Below, one piece after another: positions 1 to 8,446 of a stretch of 64,000 nt of DNA (position 1 is the stretch's first letter; the number at the start of each line of letters is the position of its first letter). The stretch is taken from the NCBI RefSeq assembly GCF_001298525.1, contig NZ_CP012678.1, forward strand, positions 2,480,001 through 2,544,000. The letters are read 5' to 3'. The notes under the pieces were generated by a model. It ran no database searches. It had not been told where the DNA came from and saw only the letters and a program-made list of their open reading frames with translations. The DNA comes from Psychrobacter urativorans. Lineage in GTDB: Bacteria; Pseudomonadota; Gammaproteobacteria; Pseudomonadales; Moraxellaceae. Position numbers and translations under genes: made by a program.

Positions 1-2497
1 CATTCCACACCATGCCTGAAGAATTGGTATTGAAGACCGGTTTTTGATCTTCTAGCGTAACGCGTCCCTCATCGATATAAAACTGCTCTGCAATGCTACC
101 ATCAAAACGTGTCACGCCCGTTGCGTCGATGTAACGATAATTGACACCCGGCGTAAAGGCATGCAAATCTTGCAGGCGATCATGACCTAAGAACCAACTG
201 TCAGAAAACAGTTGCTCATAGTTAATTGACGCAATACGAGTATTAAAGTTAGGAATGCTGTTCTGGTCTTTATAAGGCGAATAGGTATATTTAAGACGTG
301 GGCTTAATAGCTGATAACCACCCATGGTATCGTCAAATGCGCCAAACGGCGAACCGGCACGGTAAAAATAAAGTCCTGCATCTATACTCGCTTGCGGTAC
401 AAAGACGGACTGATTGCCATCGGCTTTATTCAGCGCGTTATCTTCTAAGCTGTCCTGATCATAAGAGGTGTATAGATGCTGTAGGCTAAGCTCGGGCTTC
501 ACATAACCCCATGCCGACTCAATAGGGTAAACAGCACTCAGCTTATTATAGATGCGTACGCCACTTTTTTCATCTTCTGAGCCATCGTTAATGGACTTTT
601 TAAAATAAGCAGAGTCATGAACCCCAGTAATATCAAATTTTTCTGCCCACGGTAAACGATAGTTTAAGGTTAACTGTGGCAGGCGTGAGTAAGGTTTATC
701 TTTATCTTCTAACGCCTCACCATTATTAGTAAATGCATTCAGCGTTTGGAAGGTTTCGACTTTTAGCTCACCATCGACATAGTCGTTATAATAATTAAGA
801 CGCGCGCGTCGTGGCAAGTTCAAAGTATTATCCGACAAGCCTAGCGTATCAAAGTCATTAATATAATCGGCATCAGAGACATAACTGTATTTAGCATCAC
901 CACTTAAACGCGGAATGGTCTTTGATGACCAATAGTGATCATAGAAAAAGCTGCTGCGATCTTCGCCATCATATTCTTTATCATTCGGTAAATAAGAACC
1001 GTTAAAGATACCTTCACCATAGTTTTCAGTCAAATAGCGAAATTCACCGGAAAGCATCGGATTACGATTGGTATAAACGTGCGCGTTAATCGTCGCGTCG
1101 TAATTAGGCGCTAAATTCAAATAATAAGGAACGTCGACTTCAAGTCCACTTTTACTCCCAATACTGGCGCTAGGCAATAAAAATCCGCTGCTGCGTCGAC
1201 TGTCGATAGGAAAGTTAAAATAAGGCAAATAAAGCACAGGCACATCGGCGATACGGAAAGTAGTGTTATATGCCTTACCACGACCAGTATCGGTATCTAA
1301 GTCAATACTTTTGGCTTCCAGTTGCCATTTACGATCCGTCGGTGGACAGGTGCTAAACATGACATTATCTAGCTCGTATTGACTGTCATTAGGACGATTA
1401 AGACGTTTGGCATAGCCATGCGCTTGCAATGGTACGCTTGCAAAAGCCACGTCATAAGCCGTTGATTGCCCAGTTTCGGTACTATAAGCCAAATTATCCG
1501 CGACACCAATTAAACCGCCTTGTGAGGTCTTTTCGGTAAGCGTGGTTTTATTATTATTAGGCGAATTTTGATTAGTGCTGCTATTGTTATTAGTTGCTTG
1601 ATTGGTAAACAGTACTTTACCTTGTGCAGCAGCGACACCACTGCTTAAATCCAGTACGATTTTATCCGCTTCGATGTGCTGAGTGCCTTGATCAATAATG
1701 ACATTACCGGATAGCTCAGCATAATCAACGTTATCATAATAGCCATAATCAGACTCAGAAAATAACGGTGATTGATTATTAGGGATGCCGTTTAGATTGG
1801 TTGCTGATTGTCCACTTTCATTAACGGCGCGCTGATAATTAGGATTGCTGGTCGGATAAATCCATTGTCCTTCGCAGCGTTGGGCGCTATCTACTGCACT
1901 AGGCAGTAAATTTAAATTCGTACCCAACTTTGGAATGGTTTGCGCCGTATTTTGGCTATTCTCGTTATCGAGATTTTTTTCGCTGTTATTAGTTTCAGGC
2001 TTTAACTCGTAAAATTCTGCCAAGCGCGTGAGACTGGCTTGAATACTATCATCATTGACATTGATTCGGCTATTATCTATGGTTGGAGCTGTCGCTGCAC
2101 TTTGAGCCACACGCGCTTTTGTATTATTTCTCTTACTGTCATTGTTAGTATTAACGTTAGCTAATGATGGTACGGGAGTGTTATCGTTATTCTCGATGAT
2201 TTCAGTAATATCATTGGCAGCGCTATCACTGCTAAAATCAGCCTCAGCATTGGCGCTATCAGCATCTTTATTATTGGTGCCAATGTCAATATTGGCGTCA
2301 CTAGTATCAGTAGCATCAATGAGATTGGTTTTAGAGGCACTACTAGCGACACCGGTGCTCGGAGTGATAAGTGGCTTAGTCGTTTGTATATCAAGACTTG
2401 CGTTGGCATTGATAGTCACGGTTAAGCCAGTCAAACTTAAAGCACCAAATAAAATCAGACGGATGCTTTGGTAAAGCGGAGAATATAACAAGGGCAC
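1..2497 (-). CDS. lptD: LPS-assembly protein LptD, 3' end cut by window edge
   Basis: LptD is the outer-membrane barrel that inserts lipopolysaccharide into the outer leaflet together with LptE, receiving it from the periplasmic LptA bridge. About 832 codons are visible and the frame stays open to position 1, so the barrel end is missing. A GTG at 2497 opens a signal peptide (MPLLYSPLYQ..., core LILFGALSLTGLTV, then NANA). Residues about 30-200 are low complexity, rich in N, D, S, T and A. A cysteine in RCEGQW follows, then the OstA/LptA-like jellyroll (YAELSGNVIIDQGTQHIEAD), which is interrupted by another N/T/S-rich loop near residues 296-322. A second conserved cysteine lies in STCPPTDRKW, and aromatic-rich barrel strands follow. 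No ATG fits the start. GTG 2497 has only a weak upstream AGGT, so the start is uncertain. It is transcribed divergently from amgK. The family call is firm. Confidence 0.93.
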   Translation of the reverse strand, partial: MPLLYSPLYQSIRLILFGALSLTGLTVTINANASLDIQTTKPLITPSTGVASSASKTNLIDATDTSDANIDIGTNNKDADSANAEADFSSDSAANDITEIIENNDNTPVPSLANVNTNNDSKRNNTKARVAQSAATAPTIDNSRINVNDDSIQASLTRLAEFYELKPETNNSEKNLDNENSQNTAQTIPKLGTNLNLLPSAVDSAQRCEGQWIYPTSNPNYQRAVNESGQSATNLNGIPNNQSPLFSESDYGYYDNVDYAELSGNVIIDQGTQHIEADKIVLDLSSGVAAAQGKVLFTNQATNNNSSTNQNSPNNNKTTLTEKTSQGGLIGVADNLAYSTETGQSTAYDVAFASVPLQAHGYAKRLNRPNDSQYELDNVMFSTCPPTDRKWQLEAKSIDLDTDTGRGKAYNTTFRIADVPVLYLPYFNFPIDSRRSSGFLLPSASIGSKSGLEVDVPYYLNLAPNYDATINAHVYTNRNPMLSGEFRYLTENYGEGIFNGSYLPNDKEYDGEDRSSFFYDHYWSSKTIPRLSGDAKYSYVSDADYINDFDTLGLSDNTLNLPRRARLNYYNDYVDGELKVETFQTLNAFTNNGEALEDKDKPYSRLPQLTLNYRLPWAEKFDITGVHDSAYFKKSINDGSEDEKSGVRIYNKLSAVYPIESAWGYVKPELSLQHLYTSYDQDSLEDNALNKADGNQSVFVPQASIDAGLYFYRAGSPFGAFDDTMGGYQLLSPRLKYTYSPYKDQNSIPNFNTRIASINYEQLFSDSWFLGHDRLQDLHAFTPGVNYRYIDATGVTRFDGSIAEQFYIDEGRVTLEDQKPVFNTNSSGMVWN

Positions 2498-2600
2498 ACC
2501 TATGATTGCAGAGCCTAATGGATTGCGATTTGGATTCAGTAACGTAGCGATTTCATTACTATGAAACCAAACGGCAAGCGTACTAGCATAATGCCGGCGC

Positions 2601-2606
2601 ATTATA
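2601..2606 (-). promoter_or_regulatory. Candidate -10 box (TATAAT) for lptD
   Basis: Read on the minus strand this is a perfect TATAAT about 100 bases before the lptD start. A -35 element at the usual distance would fall inside the GATAACT repeat, whose complement supplies a TTATCA every seven bases (4 of 6 matches to TTGACA). The nearest in-register copy leaves a 15-base spacer, shorter than ideal. This is a sequence match only. Confidence 0.4.
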
Positions 2607-2615
2607 TTAACTTTC

Positions 2616-2653
2616 GATAACTGATAACTGATAACTGATAACTGATAACTGAT
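2616..2653. repeat. Heptamer tandem repeat, GATAACT x 5.4
   Basis: Five perfect head-to-tail copies of GATAACT start at 2616, 2623, 2630, 2637 and 2644, followed by a partial GAT. The array is noncoding and lies between the divergent lptD and amgK genes, next to the candidate lptD -10 box. Short perfect arrays of this kind can change copy number by replication slippage. Whether this one varies cannot be seen from one sequence. Confidence 0.97.
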
Positions 2654-3013
2654 TTAGTAATAATAAGACTGCTAGTAAATCAGTGTATGACTTTATTATC
2701 ATACTATTAATAGCACACAATACGGTTTATAGATGCTAATCTATGGTTATATATGCTGAATTTTTATCACCATTTTGATAACTATTCATAGCTTATCATA
2801 GTCAAAAAAAACCAAATCAGCTACACTATTTATTTTATTACTAAATTTTGTAGGGTAGGTAGACGTTTGTGTGTATTTGCGTTCTATACTCTAAATACGG
2901 CAGGGTACAGAGTCTATAAGAAATCTCGCCTACTCGAATTACTGGCTATTTTAACAACTATTTGCTCAACTTATCACTCTTTTAGTTTATTGATAACTAC
3001 TCTTTAACTGGCG

Positions 3014-4135
3014 ATGTATTCTATGACCAATAAAACCTTAATAACCCCTGCTACGACCACTGATACCATTGACATTCGTCAGCAGCAACTGGAGCAATGG
3101 TTGCAGCAGGTTTTTGAAGACCAAGACTTTATCCTTGATAGTTTAGCAGGTGATGCCAGTGCCCGCCGCTATCATCGCATTCAATTACTGGATAGCAATG
3201 GGGCGGAGGTGGCGCGCTATATTGTCATGGATTCAGCCGATGAACAAGATGCGATGCAGCAATTTATCATGGTAGATAAGCTGATGATGCCTGCGATAAA
3301 TGTGCCTAAATTGATAGCGCAAGATCTGACCAAAGGTTTTCTAGTGTTGCAAGATTTCGGTGCAGTAGAGTTTGCTCATTTATTGGTTGGTGCAACACCT
3401 GCGCAAGTTAATGAATATTATCAATTAGCTATGCAAACGCTAGTTGAATTACAAAAGCTACCGGTAAAAACAGCAAAAGCTCAGCACCAATTACCTGATT
3501 ATGATGCCGCAATGTTGACTCGTGAAATGAATTTGTTCAGCGAGTGGTTCATTCCCTATATCGGTGTCGAGCTTGATGAGGGGCTTTGGGAAAACCTAAA
3601 ATCTGCGTTGATTGCAGAAATTTTGGCACAGCCACAAGTTATTGTTCATCGTGATTATCACAGTCGCAATCTAATGCAAGATCAAGCAGATAAGACGCGA
3701 CTGGGCGTGATTGATTTCCAAGATGCGGTGATTGGTGCATACAGTTATGACTTAGTCTCATTAGTACGCGATGCCTATGTAGAGTGGTCAGAGACTCAAG
3801 TGTCACGTTGGATTCATGACTTTTGGCAGTTGCAAAAACAAGCTGAGTTAGAAACGGTTCATAGTGCTGAACAGTTTGAAAATGATGTCAACGTGATGGG
3901 TGTACAACGACATTTAAAAGTACTGGGAATTTTTATTCGCTTGTTTGAGCGCGATGGTAAAAATCGATATTTGACAGATATTCCAAAAGTCATGTGTGAT
4001 TTTATCTTTGAGCTAGAATGGCTCGGTGCACATGGCAGCGACAGTATGCAGCAAGCAGTAGAGCCTTTTAATAAGTGGTTGATTGATACTGTGTTGCCGG
4101 CTTATCAAAATAAATTTGTACAGCAATATATCTAA
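3014..4135 (+). CDS. amgK: Cell-wall sugar kinase AmgK (N-acetylmuramate/N-acetylglucosamine kinase)
   Basis: AmgK phosphorylates the anomeric carbon of N-acetylmuramate (and GlcNAc) so that recycled peptidoglycan sugars can re-enter UDP-MurNAc synthesis, bypassing MurA and thus fosfomycin. The 373-residue protein has an aminoglycoside-phosphotransferase fold. The catalytic loop is HRDYHSRNLM (about residue 216), with the metal-binding GVIDFQDAVIG shortly after. An N-terminal GDASARRYHR stretch fits the ATP-binding lobe. The neighbour 57 bases downstream is murU, the next enzyme of the same pathway, and this pair next to lptD is a known gammaproteobacterial arrangement, which supports the specific name over a generic kinase. 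An in-frame ATG at 3023 is an alternative start. Neither start has a strong ribosome-binding site. Confidence 0.9.
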   Translation: MYSMTNKTLITPATTTDTIDIRQQQLEQWLQQVFEDQDFILDSLAGDASARRYHRIQLLDSNGAEVARYIVMDSADEQDAMQQFIMVDKLMMPAINVPKLIAQDLTKGFLVLQDFGAVEFAHLLVGATPAQVNEYYQLAMQTLVELQKLPVKTAKAQHQLPDYDAAMLTREMNLFSEWFIPYIGVELDEGLWENLKSALIAEILAQPQVIVHRDYHSRNLMQDQADKTRLGVIDFQDAVIGAYSYDLVSLVRDAYVEWSETQVSRWIHDFWQLQKQAELETVHSAEQFENDVNVMGVQRHLKVLGIFIRLFERDGKNRYLTDIPKVMCDFIFELEWLGAHGSDSMQQAVEPFNKWLIDTVLPAYQNKFVQQYI

Positions 4136-4192
4136 CGCTATTAATGATAAGAAGATGCCTTGCTTTAATTTATTCAAGAATAAGGAATATCC

Positions 4193-4921
4193 ATGTCGGT
4201 AATAACCCAAGCCATGATTCTAGCAGCAGGTAAAGGCACGCGCCTGCGTCCATTGACGCTTGAAACTCCTAAGCCTTTAGTAGAAGTGGGCGGTCAGCCG
4301 CTCATCGTTTGGCATATTAAAGCGTTACAAGCCGCGGGTATTACTGATATCACCATCAATGCGTCTTGGCTTGCGAAAAAATTGATGGACACCTTAGGTG
4401 ACGGCTCGCCATACGGCGTGCAGTTGCATTGGTCACTTGAAGACGATGATCCACTAGAAACGGCTGGCGGCATTTTTCAGGCACTACAAACTGGCAAGTT
4501 GCAAGATGAACCTTTTATCTTAGTTAATTCGGATGTTTGGACGACTTTTGATTTCGCACCGTTGCGAGATTATCAGTTAGGCGCCGATCAGCGCGCTCAT
4601 TTATTATTGATTGATAATCCTGAGCACAATAACGGTGGTGACTTTGCTATCAATAATGGCTTGGCAAGTGAGCAGCCGATTGGTGACGCGGATAAATATA
4701 CCTTTTCGGGTATCAGTGTGATGTCGCCACGTTTGGTGGATGGCTTGGTGACAGGTCAGTCGGCTGCGCTTGGTCCATTACTGAGGCAAGCGATGATAAA
4801 ATTTCAAGTGACCGCTGAAGTGATTACTGATAACTGGATTGATGTGGGAACACCTGAGCGTTTAGAACAAATAAATACTTTTATAGAAACCAAAGGTACA
4901 GGTACGCATCGCGGTGCTTAA
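4193..4921 (+). CDS. murU: N-acetylmuramate-1-phosphate uridylyltransferase MurU
   Basis: MurU transfers UMP from UTP to MurNAc-1-phosphate, giving UDP-MurNAc, and acts directly after AmgK in cytoplasmic wall recycling. The 242-residue protein opens with the nucleotidyltransferase signature MILAAGKGTRLRPLT followed by ETPKPLVEVGGQPLI. ILVNSDVW supplies the metal-binding aspartate, and DNWIDVGTPERL closes the fold. The length matches the family. The ATG at 4193 has AAGGAA six bases upstream. It shares a transcript with amgK, since there is no terminator between them, and a strong hairpin follows at 4974. Other sugar-phosphate nucleotidyltransferases (RmlA/GlmU type) look similar. The amgK partner makes MurU the best call. 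Confidence 0.92.
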   Translation: MSVITQAMILAAGKGTRLRPLTLETPKPLVEVGGQPLIVWHIKALQAAGITDITINASWLAKKLMDTLGDGSPYGVQLHWSLEDDDPLETAGGIFQALQTGKLQDEPFILVNSDVWTTFDFAPLRDYQLGADQRAHLLLIDNPEHNNGGDFAINNGLASEQPIGDADKYTFSGISVMSPRLVDGLVTGQSAALGPLLRQAMIKFQVTAEVITDNWIDVGTPERLEQINTFIETKGTGTHRGA

Positions 4922-4973
4922 ATAGCATTTAGGCAGTGCACGATTCAAACTTTATATTAAAAATAAATCAATT

Positions 4974-5016
4974 AAAAAAACCGCAGCTTTAATAAGATTA
5001 GAACTGCGGTTTTTTA
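4974..5016. terminator. Bidirectional intrinsic terminator between murU and the cyd genes
   Basis: The arms AAAAAACCGCAG and CTGCGGTTTTTT pair perfectly around a 17-base loop. The A-run and T-run let it work in both directions, ending amgK-murU from the left and the cyd operon from the right. Confidence 0.9.
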
Positions 5017-5044
5017 TTAACTTATAAAGCTGATAGATGAATAT

Positions 5045-5161
5045 CTAAACGCCCATTGCCAGTTTAATCAGTTGCGCAATGGTAAAAATAGTCAAAAAAC
5101 CTGCGAGATATAAGCCGATAAACCATGCCCATTGGGACTGTTTTTTGCTGAGATTTTTCAT
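5045..5161 (-). CDS. Small membrane protein of the bd-oxidase operon (DUF2474-like)
   Basis: This 38-residue frame starts MKNLSKKQSQWAWFIGLYLA and continues with one long hydrophobic helix, ending KLAMGV. GGAG lies six bases before the ATG. It sits 37 bases after cydB on the same strand and before the terminator at 4974-5016. Small single-helix proteins are known partners of bd oxidases (CydX in E. coli). The pattern here, a tryptophan and W-x-G-x-x-L-x-x-A in the first half, looks more like the DUF2474 family found next to cyanide-insensitive oxidases. Function as an assembly or stability subunit is inferred from position and topology. Confidence 0.75.
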   Translation of the reverse strand: MKNLSKKQSQWAWFIGLYLAGFLTIFTIAQLIKLAMGV

Positions 5162-5198
5162 GTTCATCTCCTAAATATATATCTTCTAACAACGATGC

Positions 5199-6215
5199 TT
5201 AATACATATGCTCATGGTCGGTTTTACCTTTGAAAGTATAATAGGCAAACGCGGTATAACTGAGAATAATCGGTAGCATAATACCTGCGCCAATGAGCAT
5301 AAACGATAATGAAGTATCAGCCGCGGCAGCTTCATAAATGGTCATTTGATAGGGTACGATATAAGGGAAAATCGCAGAACAAACCCCGATATAACCCATT
5401 AAAAATAGCGCTACCGTCAATAAAAACGGACGATATTCACGCTCGCCAGTCAAATCTTTACGCATTAAGAAGAATAATGCCACAACGATAATCGGCATCG
5501 GTGCCAGATACAATAAACCTGGGAAACTGAACCAGCCTTCAAGCGCCTCAATATCAGAAAAGTACATAAATACCGTCACGACAATCATCGCCAAAACCAA
5601 TGCTGATAGCATCCAACCAGACACTTTACGTGCCCATACTTGTAGCTTATGTTCAGTTTTAATAATGAGCCATGTTGAGCCGAGTAGCGCATACCCAATA
5701 AGAAGTGCGATACCACAAACGATTGAGAATGGCGTGAACCAATCAAATGGACCACCGCTGTATAAACGATTACTTGCCTCCATACCCTGTACCAAAGCGC
5801 CCAGCATGATGCCTTGGAAAAAGGTAGCGACTACCGAACCAATAAAAAAGAAGGTATCCCATACATAGCGTCGTGAAGAGGATTTAAATCGAAACTCAAA
5901 GGCGACCCCGCGCATAATAAGACCAAACAGCATAAAGGTTACGGGTAAATAAAGACCGGTCATAATAATACCGTAAGCGACTGGAAAGGCGGCGAACAAG
6001 CCACCACCTCCCAATACCAACCAGGTCTCATTACCGTCCCAAAATGGAGCGATAGAGTTCATTATTCTGCTACGGTTTTTATCGGAGCCTGCAAATGGGA
6101 ATAAGATACCGCAGCCTAAGTCAAACCCATCAAGAAGTATGTAAACAAAGACCGCTAAGGCGATTAATCCGCCCCAAATTAAGGGTAAATCTAATACATT
6201 GCCGAAGTTAAACAT
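5199..6215 (-). CDS. cydB: Cytochrome bd-type quinol oxidase subunit II
   Basis: Subunit II of the inner-membrane quinol oxidase that reduces oxygen to water without pumping protons. The 338-residue protein has about eight to nine hydrophobic helices, begins MFNFGNVLDLPLIWGGLIAL, and carries the family signature FWDGNETWLVLGGGGLFAAFP at about residues 58-78. Its ATG overlaps the cydA stop (TAATG), so the two are translationally coupled. Gene order cydA-cydB-small protein agrees with a bd oxidase operon. The close resemblance of both subunits to the cyanide-insensitive (CioAB) branch suggests that subtype, but this is judged by eye. Confidence 0.93.
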   Translation of the reverse strand: MFNFGNVLDLPLIWGGLIALAVFVYILLDGFDLGCGILFPFAGSDKNRSRIMNSIAPFWDGNETWLVLGGGGLFAAFPVAYGIIMTGLYLPVTFMLFGLIMRGVAFEFRFKSSSRRYVWDTFFFIGSVVATFFQGIMLGALVQGMEASNRLYSGGPFDWFTPFSIVCGIALLIGYALLGSTWLIIKTEHKLQVWARKVSGWMLSALVLAMIVVTVFMYFSDIEALEGWFSFPGLLYLAPMPIIVVALFFLMRKDLTGEREYRPFLLTVALFLMGYIGVCSAIFPYIVPYQMTIYEAAAADTSLSFMLIGAGIMLPIILSYTAFAYYTFKGKTDHEHMY

Positions 6216-7723
6216 TAGCGTAACCCTCCGTCATCTTTGTCATTCGCGGGTTTATCCAGATCGTCAGCTGAGTTTTTCTCCATATTCTCACTGGCATTAC
6301 TATCGCCACTTAATGTGCGACCTTGACCTTCAGTAATAGAGTGCTCGTAGAAATTGTCATCAGCTGGATTCTCATACGGCTGTGGACCTTTAGCAATCAA
6401 GCGTAAGATATAAAAGCTACCCGCGCCAAACACAAAGACATACAGCACAATGAAACCAATAAGTGTCGTTGCCACTTGCTGCGCAGCAACCGGAGACATA
6501 CTTTCAGCCGTCCGAATCACACCATACACTGTCCACGGTTGGCGTCCCGTTTCAGTGACGAACCAACCAGCCAGTAGGGCGATAAAACCCATTGGCGTCA
6601 TAAACATCCATAAGCGATGAAACCATTTACTTTCAGGATTGAATTGTTGTTTTTTAAAGTATTTGTAAAGACTAAATAGCCCGACTATTATCATTAATAA
6701 CCCAATAGCAACCATGATGCGGAATGCCCAAAAGACGATAATGACAACAGGCTGATCTTCAGGTGCCCAGTTTTTGAGACCCTTAACTTCCTTATCAAGT
6801 GAATGCGTCAAAATCAGCCCAGACACATAAGGAATTTTAACCTCGTATTTATTCGTCTGATTTTTTTGATCAGGAATCGCAAATAAGCGTAATGCAGCGC
6901 CGCGCTCATTCTCCCAAATCCCTTCCATTGCAGCCACTTTAGCTGGTTGATGCTCTAGCGTATTGAGACCATGCTCATCACCAATAATTACCTGAGCAGG
7001 CGCGACGAAAATAGCCATCACCATTGCCATACCTAGCATGACACGACCATGTTTGCGGTGTTCGATATGTTTCTTGGACTGCAGATAATACGCACCGATA
7101 CCACCAATAACAAAAGCAGTCGTCAAAAATGCTGCGGTCATCATGTGTGCGTAGCGGTAAGGGAATGAGGGATTAAAGATGATTTCTAACCAATTGGTCG
7201 GATATAGCAGGCCATCAGCGCCTACCATAAACCCTTGTGGCGTCTGCATAAAACTATTGGCCGCTAAAATCCAGAATCCTGATATCAGCGTACCGACAGC
7301 AACAATAGCTGTTGCTATCACATGCATCCGTTTACTAACGCGCCCCCAACCAAAGAGCATAATACCTAAAAAGGAAGCTTCTAAGAAAAACGCGGTTAAT
7401 ACTTCATAGGCAAGTAATGGACCTAACACATTACCTGCTTTATCGGAGAAGACAGCCCAGTTAGTACCAAATTGGTAGGACATTACCACGCCCGATACCA
7501 CGCCCATCCCAAAGACGACGGCGAATATTTTTACCCAGTGTTTATAAACTTCCGCATAAACAGGCTCACCTGTTTTGAGCCAACGAAGTTCTAGTACGGT
7601 TAAAAAGCTGGCAAGTCCGATAGAAAAGGCAGGAAAGACAATGTGCCATGAGATAACAAAAGCAAACTGGATACGCGCAAGCGTCAGCGCATCAAGTTGG
7701 TCAATCATAAATGTAGCGAACAT
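6215..7723 (-). CDS. cydA: Cytochrome bd-type quinol oxidase subunit I
   Basis: Subunit I carries the haems and the quinol site. In the 502 residues, SWHIVFPAFSIGLASFL (about 25-41) holds a haem-ligand histidine, YEVLTAFFLEASFLGIMLFG (about 105-124) is the conserved glutamate-bearing helix, and TETGRQPWTVYGVIRT is the GRQPW signature. The region after GDEHGLNTLEHQPAKVAAMEG is short, meaning a short Q-loop as in the CioA subgroup rather than E. coli CydA. The C-terminal 50 residues are hydrophilic and D/N/E-rich. The ATG has AAGGG about nine bases upstream. Upstream lies a 720-base gene-free region where regulation would sit; I could not identify a convincing FNR or ArcA site. Confidence 0.95.
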   Translation of the reverse strand: MFATFMIDQLDALTLARIQFAFVISWHIVFPAFSIGLASFLTVLELRWLKTGEPVYAEVYKHWVKIFAVVFGMGVVSGVVMSYQFGTNWAVFSDKAGNVLGPLLAYEVLTAFFLEASFLGIMLFGWGRVSKRMHVIATAIVAVGTLISGFWILAANSFMQTPQGFMVGADGLLYPTNWLEIIFNPSFPYRYAHMMTAAFLTTAFVIGGIGAYYLQSKKHIEHRKHGRVMLGMAMVMAIFVAPAQVIIGDEHGLNTLEHQPAKVAAMEGIWENERGAALRLFAIPDQKNQTNKYEVKIPYVSGLILTHSLDKEVKGLKNWAPEDQPVVIIVFWAFRIMVAIGLLMIIVGLFSLYKYFKKQQFNPESKWFHRLWMFMTPMGFIALLAGWFVTETGRQPWTVYGVIRTAESMSPVAAQQVATTLIGFIVLYVFVFGAGSFYILRLIAKGPQPYENPADDNFYEHSITEGQGRTLSGDSNASENMEKNSADDLDKPANDKDDGGLR

Positions 7724-8446
7724 AAGCGGTTACCCTTATCTGTTAGCTGACTGGCGCTATACTCCATGATACGCTCAGGTAACTGCCCGTAATTGCCTAT
7801 CAATCAAGGCATCAATTTACGGTCAATAGCCAGTTATTTAGCTGTAAATGTGGGTTAGCTAAAGGCGATTAGGTGACCGACTATTTAGCTAAATTGAATA
7901 ATCTATATCCATATAAACCATCAAACATTTATTTTTAAAATCAAAATAGGCTTCAATTTGAAGTAAATATATTATGCGCCACCCTATGTGTACACGCAAG
8001 CTACGTTAATAAACAATTAACACCTATCAGTCATCATTCGAGATATTTTTCTTTATTGAAATAAAAATAATTAGTGAATAATATATTGAGTATTGTTTAA
8101 GTATATTTATCAATCTAAAAACATACTCACTGTATCGTCTTTGTTAAGATTTGAATAGTTTCTTAAATTTATGTTGTATTTAAAATTGGTTTTGAACGCA
8201 CCATTTATGTTTAAGAGGTACGGTTTAAGATAATATCTAAAACAATATTCGTGAAGCATGAGTAATATTGTAATACTCATATCAGTCTGTTTTGTTTCGA
8301 GATGTTTGCTTTTGCGAGTGTTTGTAACTTTCCACTAGGGGATTATGGGGAATATAACCTTATCAATCTTTTATGCTCAGATATTCAGAAATAAAAGATT
8401 AGTAAGGTTAATTTAGTAACGCTTACACGTTATTTGCGAGATTAAA
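7724..8446. other. Gene-free region upstream of cydA and downstream of the hydrolase gene
   Basis: About 720 AT-rich bases without a credible reading frame. It must contain the cydA promoter (minus strand). A long inverted repeat lies at 8355-8410. I see no tRNA-like or other RNA-gene structure. Confidence 0.5.
8355..8410. repeat. 20-bp inverted repeat downstream of the hydrolase gene
   Basis: Arm TAACCTTATCAATCTTTTAT (8355-8374) pairs with 8391-8410 at 18 of 20 positions around a 16-base loop. It lies 36 bases past the stop of the minus-strand hydrolase gene, so a transcription-ending role is possible. Neither flank has a T-run, which makes it an atypical terminator. Confidence 0.6.

Larger units (their letters stand above)
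2498..3013. other. Divergent lptD / amgK intergenic region
   Basis: This 516-base AT-rich gap separates two divergent genes and must hold both promoters. It contains the GATAACT tandem repeat (2616-2653) and a TATAAT on the minus strand (2606 to 2601). I found no further gene in it. Candidate amgK promoter elements are not clear-cut. Confidence 0.6.

Noticed and set aside
2142..2474. 110-residue plus-strand frame (and 2161-2409 minus, 298-489 plus) over lptD
   Set aside because: These overlap the lptD low-complexity or barrel coding region in other frames. Their residue bias mirrors the N/D/S/T codons, and no start signal or family is seen.
2616..2653. CRISPR array
   Set aside because: The unit is 7 bases with no spacers, and there are no cas genes.
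7750..7830. FNR or ArcA site upstream of cydA
   Set aside because: Some TTGAT and ATCAA half-sites occur near 7797-7818, but not with the proper spacing.
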